NCBI RefSeq assembly: GCF_031143425.1
Contig: NC_090445.1
Location: forward strand, 1,581,718,049 to 1,581,782,048
Reading direction: 5' to 3'
Length of the DNA stretch: 64,000 nt
Source of the DNA: Pleurodeles waltl
Lineage: Eukaryota > Chordata > Amphibia > Caudata > Salamandridae
Part shown: positions 9,600-20,445 of the stretch, in pieces
Numbering within the stretch: the first letter of the stretch is position 1
Layout of the letters: every line of letters begins with the position of its first letter
Notes under the pieces: model-generated
Told to the model about the DNA's origin: nothing
What the model saw: only the letters and a program-made list of their open reading frames with translations
Databases searched by the model: none
Program-made: the position numbers and the translations under genes

Positions 9600-12160
9600 T
9601 TTTGGCTCTTCCCTGTCACAGCCACTTGGGCCACCTACACAAGTGAGGTATATAATTTTTACCGAGAGACTGAGGGGAATGTTGGCTGGTAGGAAATTTG
9701 TCCTGGTGCGATGATCCCACACAGAAATTTTGGAAAAATATGATTTTTTAGCTAAATTTGAGGTTTACTGAGGATTCTGGGTAAGAAAACATTGGGGGAT
9801 CAATGCAAGTCACACCTCCCTGGATTCCCTCGGGTGTCTAGTTTTCAGAAATATTTGGGTTTGGTAGGTTTCCCTATATAGCTGCTGAGCCCAGGACCAA
9901 AAACGCAGGTCCCCCTCCAGCAAAGACGGATAGTTTAGTATTTGATCATTTTGATATGTCTACATAGGCCCTCATTCTGACCCTGGCGGTTCTCTACCGC
10001 CAGGGCCAACGGGGGCGGGAGCACCGCCGACAGGCCGGCGGTGCTCCCTTGGTCATTCCTTTGGCCACGGTCTCCCGCCGGTTTTCCACTGACCCTTAGA
10101 ATCCTCCAAGGCGGCGCAGCTCGCTGCGCCGCCGAGGGGATTCTGACCCCCCCTACCGCCATCCTGTTCATGGCGGGAAAGCCGCCATGAACAGGATGGC
10201 GGTAGGGGGGGTCGCGGGGCCCCTGGGGGCCCCTGCCGTGCCCATGCCCATGCCCATGGCATGGGCACGGCAGGGGCCCCCTATCAGGGCCCAACTAGGC
10301 TTTTCAGTGTCTGCGATGCAGACACTGAAAAGCGCGACGGGTGCTGCTGCACCCGTCGCACGCCTTCCACTCCGCCGGCTCGATTCCGAGCCGGCTTCCT
10401 TGTGGAAGGCGCTTTCCCGCTGGGCCGGCGGGCGATCTGAATCAGATCGCCCGCCGGCCCAGCGGGAAAGTCAGAATACCCCTCGCGGTCTATTGACCGC
10501 GGGGCGGTATTCAGGCGGATTCCGACGGGCGGGCGGCAACCGCCGCCCGCCTAGGTCGGAATGACCACCATAGTGTTTTGGGGCATTTCCTTTCGCGGGC
10601 ACTAAGCCTACCCACACAAGGGAGGTACCATTTTTATCGGGAGACTTGGGGGAATGCTGGGTGGACAGAAATTTGTGGCTCCTCTCAGATTCCAGAACTT
10701 TCTGTCACTGAAATGTGAGGAAAAACTGGCCAATGTTGGAGGTTTGCAATGGATTCTGGGTAACAGAACTTGGTGAGAGCCCCATTCCATCTTGGAATCC
10801 CGTAGGTGTCTAGTTTTAAAAAATGGGCAGGTTTGGTAGGTTTCCGTAGGTGCTGGCTGAGCTAGAGGCCAAAATCTACAGATTGGCACTTTGCAGAAAA
10901 CAGCTCTGCTTCTTTGGAAAAATATGATGTGCCCACGTTGTGTTTTGGGGCATTTCCTGTCACGGGCGCTAGGCCTACCCACACAAGTCAGGTACCTTTT
11001 TTATCGGCAGGCTTGGGGCAACGCTGGGTGGAAGGAAATGTGTGGCTTCTCTCAGATTCCAGTACTTTCTGTCACTGACATGTGAGAAAAAAGTTTTTTT
11101 TTAAAACCAAATTTTGAGGTTTATAAAGGATTCTGGGAAACAGAATCTGGTGAGAGCCCCACAAGTCACCCTATTTTGGATTCCCCTAGTTGTCAAGTTT
11201 TCGAAAATATGCAGGTTTGATAGGTTTTCCTTGGTGCTGGCTGAGCTAGAGGCCAAAATCCACAGCTTGGCACTTTGCAAAAAACAGCTCTGTTTTCTTT
11301 AGGAAAATGTGATGTGTCCACATTGTGGTTAGGGGCGTTTCCTGTCACGGGCTCTAGGCCTACCCACACAAGTGAGGTATCATTTTTATCGGGAGACTTG
11401 GGGGAACGCTGGGTGGAAGGAAATTTGTACCTCTCCTCAGATTCCAGAACTTTCTGTCACCAAAATGTGAAGAAAACGTGTTTTTTTTTCTCCAGATTTT
11501 GAGGTTTGCAAAGGATTCTGGGTAACAGAACCTGGTAAGACCCCCCCAAGTCACCCCATATTGGATTCCTCTAGATATCTAGTTTTCAAAAATGGGCAGG
11601 TTTGGTAGGTTTCCCTAGGTGCTGGCTGAGCTAGAGGCCAAAATTCACACTAGGTGCTTTGCAAAAAACAACTCTGTTTTCTTTGGGAAATTGTGATGTG
11701 TCCACGTTGTGTTTTGGGGCATTTCGTGTCACGGGCACTAGGCCTACCCACACAAGTGAGGTACCATTTTTATTGGGGACTTGGGGGAACGCTGGGTGGA
11801 AGGAAATTTGTACCTCTTCTCAGATTCCAGAACTTTCTGTCACCAAAATGTGAAGAAAAAGTGGTTTTTTTGCCAGATTTTGAGGTTTGCAAAGGATTCT
11901 GGGTAACAGAACCCAGTGAGAGCCCCACAAGTCACCCCATCCTGGATTCCCCTAGGTGTCTAGTTTAAAAAAATGACACAGGTTTGGTTGGTTTCCTATG
12001 TGCCGCCTGAGGTAGAGGCCAAAATCTGGAGCTAGGCACTTTGTGAAAAACACGTCACATTTCAGTGTAAAAATGTGATGTGTCCATGTTGCATTTCCTG
12101 TCGCGAGCATTAGACCTACCCAAGCAAGTGAGGTACCATTTGTATCGGGAGACTTGGGGG
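9600..12160 (+). repeat. 370-385 bp tandem module array, about six copies
   Basis: The anchor GCCTACCCACACAAG and variants occur near 9629, 10606, 10973, 11358, 11742 and 12113. The steps after the second copy are 367, 385, 384 and 371 bases. The first step is 977 because a 603 bp foldback sits inside the first unit. Each module runs through GCTGGGTGGAAGG, CAGATTCCAGAACTTTCTG, GGATTCTGGGTAACAGAA, AGGTGTCTAGTTTT, GGTTTGGTAGGTTT and GAGCTAGAGGCCAAAAT. It forms the middle of the TTAA element. Confidence 0.85.
9967..10569. mobile_element. Foldback MITE made of eleven consecutive hairpins
   Basis: The ends are GGCCCTCATTCTGACC and, reverse-complemented, GGTGGTCATTCCGACC. They are flanked by ATA at 9964-9966 and 10570-10572. 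Neighbouring modules show the uninterrupted target, so insertion is clear. Inside are back-to-back inverted repeats: 9981-10005 (10 bp arms), 10017-10048 (13), 10110-10133 (10), 10146-10212 (31), 10225-10281 (21), 10300-10332 (15), 10334-10359 (11), 10362-10410 (nested), 10412-10470 (29), 10476-10512 and 10532-10552. Most arms are perfect and very GC-rich. A 3 bp target duplication would suit a Harbinger-type MITE, but the class is not proven. No protein is encoded. Confidence 0.85.
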
Positions 12161-13211
12161 AACACAGAATAGCAAAACAAGTGTTCTTGCCCCTTGTCTT
12201 TCTCTACATTTTTTCCTTCCAAATGTACACAGTGTGTAAAAAATAAGTCTATTTGAGAAATGCCCTGTAATTCACATGCTAGTAAGGGCACCCCGGAATT
12301 CAGAGATGTGCAAATAACCACTGCTCCTCAACACCTTATCTTGTGCTCATTTTGGAAATACACAGGTTTTCTTGATACCTATTTTTCACTCTTTATATTT
12401 CAGCAAATGAATTGCTGAATACCCGGTATAGAATGAAAACTCATTGCAAGGTGCAGCTCATTTATTGCTCTGGGTACCTAGGGTTCTTGATAAACCTACA
12501 AGCCCTATATATCCCGCAACCAGAAGAGTTCAGCAGACGTAACGGTATATCGCTTACAAAAATCTGACATCACAGGAAAAAGTTACAGAGTAAAACATTG
12601 AGAAAAATTGCTGTTTTTTTTCACCTCAATTTAAATATTTTTTTATTTCAGCTGTTTTTTTCTGTAGGAAAACCTTGTAGAATCTACATAAATTACCCCT
12701 TGATGAATTTAGAATTTTGTCTACTTTTTAGAAATGTTTAACTTTCTGGGATCCAGCATTGGTTTCACACCCATTTCTGTCACTAACTGAAAGGAGGCTG
12801 AAAGCACAAACAATTGTAAAAATGGGGTATGTCCCAGTAACATGCCAAAATCGTGTTGAAAAATTGGGTTTTCTGATTCAAGCCTGCCTGTCCCTGAAAG
12901 CTGGGAGGCTGGTGATTTTAGCACTACAAACCCTTTGTTCATGCCATTTTCAGGGAAAAAAAACCACAAGCCTTCTTCTGCAGCCCTTTTTCCCAGTTAA
13001 AAAAAAGAAGACATTTTCACTGTATTTTGGCAAATTTCTTGGTCTCCTTCACCAGAACCCACAAAGTCTGATTACCTCTAGAATACGTAGGATGTTGGAA
13101 AAAAAGGATGCAAATTTGGCGTGAGTAGCTTATGTGGGCAAAACGTTCTGAGGGCCTAAGCGCGAACTGCCCAAAATAGCCAAAAAAAGGCTTGGCACCT
13201 GAGGGGGAAAA

Positions 13212-13229
13212 GGCCTGGCAGCGAAGGGG
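13212..13229 (-). repeat. Right terminal inverted repeat of the TTAA element
   Basis: Reverse complement begins CCCCTTCGCTGCC and ends the element directly before TTAA. The first seven bases match the left end exactly, with scattered matches after. Confidence 0.75.
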
Positions 13230-13300
13230 TTAAGCAAACTCTTACCAGTCTCCTAAGACTGTGTCTCACTGAGCTGGACTAGGGCGCAAATAAAGCTGTG
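13230..13300 (+). mobile_element. LTR-like repeat copy 1, right part
   Basis: Starting at TTAAGCAAACTCTTACCAGT it continues the homology to 20381-20445 that was broken at 7573. It runs through CTCACTGAGCTG, after which an AATAAA lies at about 13291. After about 13285 the two copies diverge. Confidence 0.65.
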
Positions 13301-13354
13301 CTCACAAATTGGAGGTGGCTGCTTTGGGGTTGGCTCCACAAACATTTTTTTTTT

Positions 13355-15251
13355 AGAACCAATTTAATTATTTTTAATATGCGTGTGGACGCAACAGAAA
13401 AACAAAGAGCACATTTGCATACCAGTGAGTAGATTACAGCCCTGCTAAATAAATCAAGGCAATATCTTCCGCAGACGACAACCCTCCCCCTCCAACAGAA
13501 CATGATAACCTTAGTTTACACAGGCAGCCCCCTGTGAGCCCGCCACTTCCCCTGGATTTTCTTGTATTTGTGGGGACAGCTCCCCGCCTCGTAGATTGGC
13601 TTTTCCAATTGAGAGCAACAGTCCACTCCAGATCGTCAATTTAAGAGTGACGGTCCCGTCGGGCCTCTCCAGAGCTGTGCAATGCCTCTTTTAGCCACCA
13701 GATAGGTGACCCCTATGAATATTCGGTCAGCTCTCAGCCCACCCAGCTCCTCCAGAAGGCCCAGCAGTGCCACCCTCATGTTCAATTTAATGGAACAACC
13801 AAGGGCCGCCGATATGTCCCACTGCACCCCCCCACACAAAGGTCATATTCCCAGACACTTGCAGGCCACATGCAATAGGTGCACCCCCAGAGTCTCCGTG
13901 GGGGCAGGTATGACATATGAAAGTAGTTTACCTGAAAGTGGTTCCCAACCTTTTGACGTCTGTGGACCTCCATTTTATCAATACTGGAGCCTGGGGACCC
14001 CCACTGAATCATTATTGGAACACGGGGACTCCTGAGGAGTCATTACTGATAGCTGCGACCTAATATTATTAAATGTTTTAAGCAGTCGCGGACCCCCGGA
14101 GTAGGCTTCGTGGACCCACAGGGGTCCCCGGCCCACAGGTTGGGAACCACTGACCTGGATCATTCTTAACCTGGCAGAAATGGCCAGTTCCCTTGCTGCT
14201 AGGTAGGCGCCCCTCCAATCATCCTTGTCAAGCTCTCACACCCAGGCCGCCCAACTATCTCGCAACCGGGCGAGGCCATCAGGTGTTTTAGTAAGCAAGG
14301 ATCTGGGTAAAGGCCCCCTCCCCAAGCTCCCCGAGAGCAGTTTCACCTCAAGAGGTCTGTGATCTGGGAGAGAGAGTCTGGACGACAGGTGAGTCCGCAA
14401 GGTGTGGCGCATCTGAAGGAAGCAGAAAAAAATGGGAGCTGGATAGGGCATAGTGCTGCCTCAGCTGCTGAAAGGACATCTGAGTATCACCAGTACAGAC
14501 ATCCCCCAGGTATGTAAATCCAATGCCTTCCCATTGTTAAAAACCCTACAAAATAGGGAACCTTGCTGCAACCATGTTCCCTGCCACAGAGGTGTCAGCT
14601 TGGTGAGGCATCGGTCCCAACCCGTCAGCCCCAGCGCTACCCGCCAACACCGCACCATCACCCGCGTGCAGTCATGGGCCCCCTGCGGGAGCGGATCGCC
14701 ATACAAACTCCTAACAGGCTCTCAAAGCCAAGGTAACCAAGCTCCAAGCTGTAAGTCGAATCGTCCCATCCCCCTGTAAACCACTTGTTGATCGGGATCA
14801 GCTGAACCGACAAGTAATAGACATAGAGGTCTGACACGCCCATTCTACCCTCGTAGGGTGATTTCCGCACAGAGCAAAAGGCCACCTGGTGCCGCCCTCC
14901 ACCCTATATGAAGGGGGTGAGTTTGGAAGTGAGAGATCGGAACCAGGCACAGGGCACCAAGTAGGGAAAGTTTGTCAGGGCGTACAAGTAGCGGGGAAGG
15001 CAGATCATTTTAAAAATGGCGCTTCTACCCAAATGGTTCAGGGGCAACCGACCCCAGCGGACCAAATTATCCCTCAGTGTGCAGGATAGGGGCAGAAAAT
15101 TAAACTGCTATGCCAGGAGCCGGGAGAGGTGAATCCCCAAGTGTTTGAAGGTGCTACGCCTTACCAGGATGTCCGGCAACCAGCTCGCCCCGTGGCACCC
15201 CACACCTCCACCAGCAGCAACTTCCTGGGGTTTAAGCATAGCCCCGAGGCT
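13355..15251 (-). pseudogene. L1 ORF2 C-terminal region and 3' part, decayed
   Basis: Downstream of the RT core the minus strand continues as L1 ORF2 with broken frames: a thumb-like SGLCLNPRK segment near 15215, and a frame at 14706-14461 with PLWQGTWLQQGSLF, like the conserved W-x-x-x-G-(I/L) stretch late in L1 ORF2. A hAT-type MITE interrupts it at 13937-14152. The remaining sequence to 13355 is presumed 3' untranslated region. Confidence 0.5.
13937..14152. mobile_element. hAT-type MITE inside the L1
   Basis: Terminal inverted repeats AGTGGTTCCCAACC (left) and GGTTGGGAACCACTG (right) bound about 215 bp of sequence rich in GACCCCC words. The 15 bp CAGTGGTTCCCAACC-type end is typical of hAT (Charlie/Tip100-like) MITEs. 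Flanks ACCTGAA and ACCTGGAT are compatible with a slightly mutated 8 bp target duplication. No transposase is present. Confidence 0.8.
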
Positions 15252-16600
15252 TCACCATAAAGTTTCAGGAGCTGAAGGCAACGAGGGCCAGAGCGCCGGA
15301 GCACCGGGGCCACCCCAGGAACACCAGGATATTGTCCGCCTACAAGGATACCTATCCTTGTGGCTAGTCCCCCACCTCCAACCGTTGATTAGTGGGTCCC
15401 AACGGATGAGGCAGGCCAGCAGCTCGATGGCCAAGTCAAACAGCAAGGGGGAAAGGGGGCATCCCTGGCATCTCCCCTGTCTGTTCGGAGAGGGAACTGA
15501 AAGGATGCCATTCACCCGCACCTGCACTGATGAGCTGTGATACTGTAGATGGAGCATGCTCATGAATTTCGGGCCAAAGCCCATCCGCACAAGGACTGCC
15601 TCAAGGAAGTTCCAAGCCAGGGTGCTGAAGGCCTTGCAAAAGTCCACCAGGAGGAGCGCCAGCTCATCTCCCAGCCGATCCGCCTGCAACAGTGCCACCT
15701 GAATGCAGCAGAGACAGTGACGTGTGCTTCTTCCTGGTATGAAGCCACACTGGTCAGGATGCACCAGGTGGGGCAGTGTACGTACCAGCAGGTTTGCCAA
15801 GACCTTCGCGAATATCTTAATGTCCGTGCTGATCAGCGAGATGGGCTGATAGTGTGAACATTGGTCCTGGAGCAGGCCATCCTTAGGTGTGACCACAATC
15901 GTGGCACAATCCTTACCATAAGCCAAGGAGCCATGACTAAGCACCTCTTCATACGCCTTAACCAGGGGAGGTATCAGGTGCGATTGAAATTGCTTGTAGT
16001 ATTCGAACGGGTATCTGTCAGGCCCTGCCGTTTTCCTGCATTGAAGTGTGGAGATGGCTTCTCCTACCGCCTCCTCTGACAACGGCAGGTCCAGTTCTGC
16101 CACCATAAAAGAGAGGGCAGCGGAAAGTCACCCAGCATAGAGTTTTCCCGTTCTGCCGTGGGCTGTGGGACTCGGGTGTACAGGCACTCATAGTAGGAGG
16201 TAAAAGTGCAGGCAATTGCCAGCAGGTCCTCCTGTGCTGTGCCCGCCCGATCCCTGATAAGGGACACCACTTGGGCCGAGATATCGTGGGTTGCCAGCCA
16301 GTAAAGCAGTTTTCCTTTCTTGTCATCCAGCTTACATACTCTTTGGGTTGAGGCCTGCCAATGCTGTCGAGCCTCAGCGACAGACACCTGTCTGAACTCT
16401 GCACGCTGAAGCTCCAACTGCCGCCTCAAATCCTCCCTCCCGGGCCGTCCAGCATGACGCTCCAGCTCAGCTATATCGACCTTCAGTTCAGTGATCAGTG
16501 ATCCGCTTGCTTGCTGGGCTTCCCGCCACCTGATGTACCCCCTAATGCTACCTCTCAAGGCTGGCTTGCTTGCCGCCCAGAGGGTCCTGCCCGAGGCCAC
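15252..16600 (-). pseudogene. L1 ORF2 reverse transcriptase and upstream linker
   Basis: The frame 16600-16064 has the basic, Gln/Glu-rich linker of L1 ORF2 (TLWAASKPALRGSIRGYIRW and LDDKKGKLLYWLA). The overlapping frame 16106-15252 has the RT: LPLSEEAVGEAISTLQ, KTAGPDRYPFEYYK, QPISLISTDIKIFAKVLANL, HPDQCGFIPGRSTRH, LLLVDFCKAFSTL (motif A region) and GCPLSPLLFDLAIELLA (motif B). Where the F/Y-ADD motif should follow, near 15350-15330, the minus strand reads L-stop-ADN-ILVF, so the catalytic second Asp is lost and a stop precedes it. The domain order and wording are clearly L1-like. The product would be the element's target-primed reverse transcriptase. Confidence 0.85.
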
Positions 16601-16615
16601 TGAGCGCTGGTTCTC

Positions 16616-17480
16616 TCAAAAGTAGTTTGCTAGTTCTTGGTCAATGAATTCAACACATACGGGTCTTTCAAATAGCAGGCACTGAAGTGCCCCATGAGTC
16701 GCAAGCTGTGCGATAGAGTGCCCCAACTCAGGAGGACTGGCGCGTGATCTGAGATACCGCGGACCAGGATCTGCACCGACGTCAAGGCCAGGAGATCTGC
16801 CGCCGGGAGCCATGTTAGATCTATCTGTGCTTCTATGTGATGGGCTGCGAACCAATAGGTGAAAGCCATCGTCTGTGGGAGCCAAGCCAGCCATGCGCCA
16901 CACAAGCCCAAGGAGTCCACCTAGTTCGATAGGCACGTAGAGTCCATGCGAAGGCCAGTACGTTGGGCAGCGGAAGTGTCTCGTATCGGGTCCGGGACAG
17001 TGTTAGTGTCCCCTCCCAGAATAGTGGTTCCCTGCAGTAGGGAAAGGAGCATAGTGTGCAACCCTGCCAGGTTGGGCCGAAGAGGATGCAGAGGAAGATA
17101 GCATGAGACGAAGTTGACCTCCCGGCCAGCCAGGTGGCCCTCCACTCCAACATATCTCCCCTGGGGTTCGGTGTGGACCTTGCCCACTTGCATGGGTAAT
17201 GTCTTATGAAGCATGAGGGCTACCCCCCTGGAGCCCCTTGTGAATCCAGAGTGGTACACCCAGCAGTAACAAAAGCAAACGAGAAACACTGGGGTCCCAC
17301 CAAGTGGGTCTCATGTAATAGGACCAACCCCGGGTGGTATCTCCTAATGTAAAGTAGGACTGTGGCTCTCTTAATAAGGTCTAACAGACCGTTCACGTTC
17401 CAGGAGAGTACCGTGGACATACAGGTACGGTTAATGGCACTGAAGGCAACTCGAGTCCACCCTTGGGCCCGAGCTGCCAA
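16616..17480 (-). pseudogene. L1 ORF2 endonuclease domain, in several frames
   Basis: Three overlapping frames make up an apurinic-like endonuclease: VLSWNVNGLLDLIKR and LVLLHETHL (17480-17220; the N and E metal/phosphate ligands are present), then SRGVALMLHK, VNFVSCYLPL and LGGDTNTVPDP (17289-16921; usually GDFN), then SDHAPVLLSW (16920-16630; catalytic Ser-Asp-His block). Each switch of frame marks an indel. In L1 this domain nicks T-rich target DNA. It directly precedes the RT. Confidence 0.85.
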
Positions 17481-17909
17481 GATCCAGGGCTACTGTGGAC
17501 AATCTGGGATAACGAGTCAGTCTGCATGGGACTCACTGTGCAAGGATCTAACCTGAAAAGAATGGAGTTAGCACAACAGCAACAACACATTACAATTTCC
17601 CATAATCCCCCTCAACTGCCCCCACCCATACTTCTACCCCTGAAGCATGTTTCGCCCCTACCCAGCACTTTTGGAACCTGGCAAAGTACAACACAGACAT
17701 TTTGGGGGTCCCCAAGATGTAGCGGTGCCATGATCACGGATGTGCAACCTGACCATCACTATGAAGACAACATAAGACCATTCCAGTCTCTCAGGCTACT
17801 GCCAATCCCCGGCCCGAGGGCCAGCCGCTACCAAGCGCTCCAAGCTGAGTCTCAGATTCTGGGCCTCTTCCCCTTCAGCTCCAATCACCCCAAGGGAGTC
17901 GGCACATCT

Positions 17910-18976
17910 TCAGATGACGCAAACAGGGCTGGAGTGGCCATAAGGGCAGCGTCCAGTGCCCTGTCTGCCTGCAGCTTGGGCAACGACAAGGACCCTGGTC
18001 CACTCTTCCGTTCCCCCGCCACCGCTCGCGACCTCCGGGAGCGGGAACGTTTTCCCCGCATACGGGTGGGGACGGGGGCTCCACCCAGGGTTCCAGTTCC
18101 TTCCCCTGGTTCCCCCTCCCACGCCAGGGGCTTCAGGACATGTCTCTCGGCAGCCTACTCCCAGGCGTGCCTCAGTGAGTCGAAGAAGAACATGTTGGAC
18201 TGGAAAATTACGTTTAGGCGGGGAGGAATAGCAGCATATAACGCAAGTTCGGCGCACAGAGTTTCTGTTTGATTGCTTCGAATGACCTGTGCTTTTGCTG
18301 CACCGCCCTGGAGTAGTCTGGGAATACCAGGATTTTGAAGTTCTGGTAACGGAGATCTGACTCCTGGCTTTACCCAGAATTGCGTTGCGGTCTCTGAAGT
18401 TCAGGGTCCTCAGGATTATCGGTCGAGGCAGCATACATACCGGTGGGTGCGGGGCTAGCGAGCAGTGCGTCCGTTCTATACTAAAGGTGGGGGTATGAAA
18501 CCAGGCCTTAAGCGCCGCAGCCAGATCTAGAATGTCCAAAGCCCCTGGCAGGCCCACCATTCACAGGTTATTGCGGCAAACCCGGCTCTCGGCATCCTCT
18601 GCACACTCATGCAGCTCCACCACTAACGATGTAAGCTTCGAAACCTGGCGCTGGAGGACAGCCACCTCGTCTTCCGCTGTGGAAATATGTTTCTCCACTT
18701 CGGAGACTCTCCACGTGAACCCCGCAGGTCTTGCTGGATAAGGGAGAGGTCCACACGGAGTTCGTCGATCTTGTGCTCTACAGCTTCTTGGGAGTCTTGG
18801 ATTGCTTTAAGGATGGCACCAAGATCTGGTTGCGATGCTGCAGGCTCCAGGGAGGGACTGGCCGCTTCATTCTCACCATCCGTCATGGAAGTGGGGACCG
18901 TATACTGGTCCATCGTAGTCTGGGCCTGGGCGGGCGGCGCTGGCCGATGCTGGGCCATGGCCCTGCGGTCCGGCAC
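17910..18976 (-). pseudogene. L1 ORF1-like RNA-binding protein
   Basis: The upstream frame (18976-18623) starts at a methionine and contains DLGAILKAIQDSQEAVEHK and IDELRVDLSLIQQDLR, a heptad-like coiled coil. The second frame (18560-17910) holds the RRM/C-terminal domain signature: NFRDRNAILGKAR preceded by LPRPIILRTL, and FSIERTHCSL. This is the trimeric coiled-coil plus RRM plan of L1 ORF1p, the nucleic-acid chaperone that coats L1 RNA. A frame change separates the halves, and the C-terminal tail after about 18350 is decayed. Confidence 0.75.
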
Positions 18977-19890
18977 TGTGGGGCCACTGGTATGGAGAGC
19001 TGCACGCCCAGGGGTGCCCCCTGCTGTCCGCTGGCGGAGGCCTCAACCCCACGGGCTGCAGTCAGTCCCTCACTCCACCTCGCCGCCTCCACCTCAGCAG
19101 GGTTATGTGGCCTGCGTCACTCCTTTTGCAAAAGGGGCACCTGGGGGTCCAGGCCACAAACCGGCAGGGTGGACAGGAGGGAAGGCAGACGACGGGCCAG
19201 TCCTCTCACTGGGTGGGATCCTGGAGCCTTCCCCTCGTGCCCCCCACCAGCCTTCAAGCACCTCACCGCCTCCAACTCCTTCCGCCGGGCCTGGCAGTCC
19301 CATAGCCGAGTGCCTCAGTCCACAGGGCACTGGAGGTCTCCCCCCCTTTCTAGTGCGCTCCTGCACTGCTTCATGGGTGGCCTCCCTCGAAGGACCAGGC
19401 TCCCCCAACCGTCTTCTCTACCTCAGCTGCAGTCACGGTTGGGTGGGGGTGCCCTCTCCTGCGCGTCTCCATCAGCCACCCCCACATCACCTCCAGATCG
19501 CCACTGCTGCTCTGGCCTCCTTCAGCCCTCCTCACCTCTCGGGCCCCTCTCTGTGCACCCCAGGCCCAGCGTCTTCTGGGACCCAGAACAGATCATGCAG
19601 CGCCTGCCATCACCAGGCCAGGCAGGCCAGGCGTGCTCCGCTCCCCGTCTCCGGCCTGTGTACTGTGGCGGCCAGGTCTGGATTCTGCTGCCGGCTTGCT
19701 GCTTTTCCGTCTCGGGGCTGGGAAGCCCCCGACCCCCTGGCTTCCTGGATCCTTGTTGGGGTCACCAAGGCCCTAGCACGCCCTACGTGGTGCCCCCCAT
19801 TTTAAGGTCAAACGGGACCACGGCAGGCGCGTCCCTCCAGTTCTGTTGGCCTCCCCCTCAGGTGTGAGGGGAGGGCTCAGTTTCCCTGGG
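18977..19890 (-). promoter_or_regulatory. GC- and CpG-rich 5' region of the L1
   Basis: The block upstream of ORF1 is strongly GC-rich with many CpG, unlike its surroundings, as expected for an L1 5' untranslated region with an internal promoter. Two long plus-strand open frames across it (18687-19805 and 18731-19867) overlap each other, have no recognisable motif, and are most simply explained by stop-poor GC-rich sequence. No specific binding site is claimed. Confidence 0.5.
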
Positions 19891-20445
19891 AGCTAGGGAG
19901 CCAATCGCCATACTCAAGCCCCTGTGTTAGGGAGGAGAGAGGTGCTCCTCTGTTCAGAATCTCCTAGGATACAGACAGGCAGAATCCATACTTCCAAGCT
20001 AGCAGAGTGTACTTTCCAAGTAAGGGACAGTTCAGAAAGCACTGAAATACTGCTTGATGCGCACTCAAATATATGGCTTTTTCAACGCAAAAACAAGTGG
20101 TGCATACACTTTCTAAGCACAGTGAAAATCACAGAGCAGATTAAGCAAGCTCCTAAACACACCCTAGTTAGCCACTGAGGTGTATGTAGCCTTGTGAGAA
20201 AAGAAAGGGGGGGGGGAGCTTGAGGCAGTCTTTTTGAAACACTTTGGGGGAAATTTCAAACAGTCACAGGTAAAAAACTGCAGTTTAAAAGCACAAAGTT
20301 TGCTGAAACACAGGGAACCTAATATAAGCAGGCACGGGTAAGAGAAGTACACTTTTTAACAAATAACAAGAATACTTGTATTAAGCAAACTCTTACCAGT
20401 CTACCAAAACTCTGGCTCACTGAGCTGTATTAGGGTGTAGCACAT
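19891..20445 (+). mobile_element. LTR-like repeat copy 2 (unsplit)
   Basis: Aligns with 7130-7573 plus 13230-13285 in the same orientation, with TTAA at 20381-20384 standing where copy 1 carries the 5.66 kb insertion. The promoter-like CCAAT/TATA part of copy 1 is absent: homology begins close to copy 1's presumed transcription start, right where the L1 5' end falls. It has a longer insert around the G-run (about 20209-20250). Confidence 0.65.

Larger units (their letters stand above)
7574..13229. mobile_element. TTAA-flanked piggyBac-like element, non-autonomous, 5,656 bp
   Basis: The segment is bounded by TTAA at 7570-7573 and 13230-13233. The uninterrupted paralogous repeat has one TTAA at 20381-20384 at the equivalent point, so this is an insertion that duplicated TTAA. 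The ends form imperfect terminal inverted repeats: CCCCTTCCCTTCCAAGG at the left and, reverse-complemented, CCCCTTCGCTGCCAGGC at the right. TTAA duplication and a CCC(C)TT end are hallmarks of the piggyBac superfamily; other TTAA-target families such as Kolobok cannot be excluded. No transposase frame exists inside; the interior is a 168-174 bp hairpin array, a 370-385 bp tandem array and a foldback, followed by about 1 kb of unique-looking sequence at the right end. It would need a transposase supplied in trans. Confidence 0.8.
13345..19890 (-). mobile_element. L1-type LINE, near full length, decayed
   Basis: Read on the minus strand: a GC-rich 5' region (19890-18977), an ORF1-like gene (18976-17910), ORF2 with endonuclease (17480-16616) and RT (16600-15252), a 3' part, and a ten-base A run (T run on the plus strand at 13345-13354) as tail. 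Length, two-ORF order, ORF1 type and poly(A) tail fit the L1 clade. Many frameshifts and stops are present and the RT catalytic motif is altered. It lies between the two copies of the LTR-like repeat. No clean target-site duplication was found, so the 5' boundary is approximate. Confidence 0.8.

Noticed and set aside
10187..10564. 125-codon frame
   Set aside because: It lies wholly within the hairpin foldback; palindromic GC-rich DNA yields frames on both strands.
18687..19867. Two overlapping plus-strand open frames of more than 370 codons
   Set aside because: They overlap in different frames in the GC-rich 5' region of a minus-strand L1, contain no domain, and are best explained by few stop codons in GC-rich DNA.
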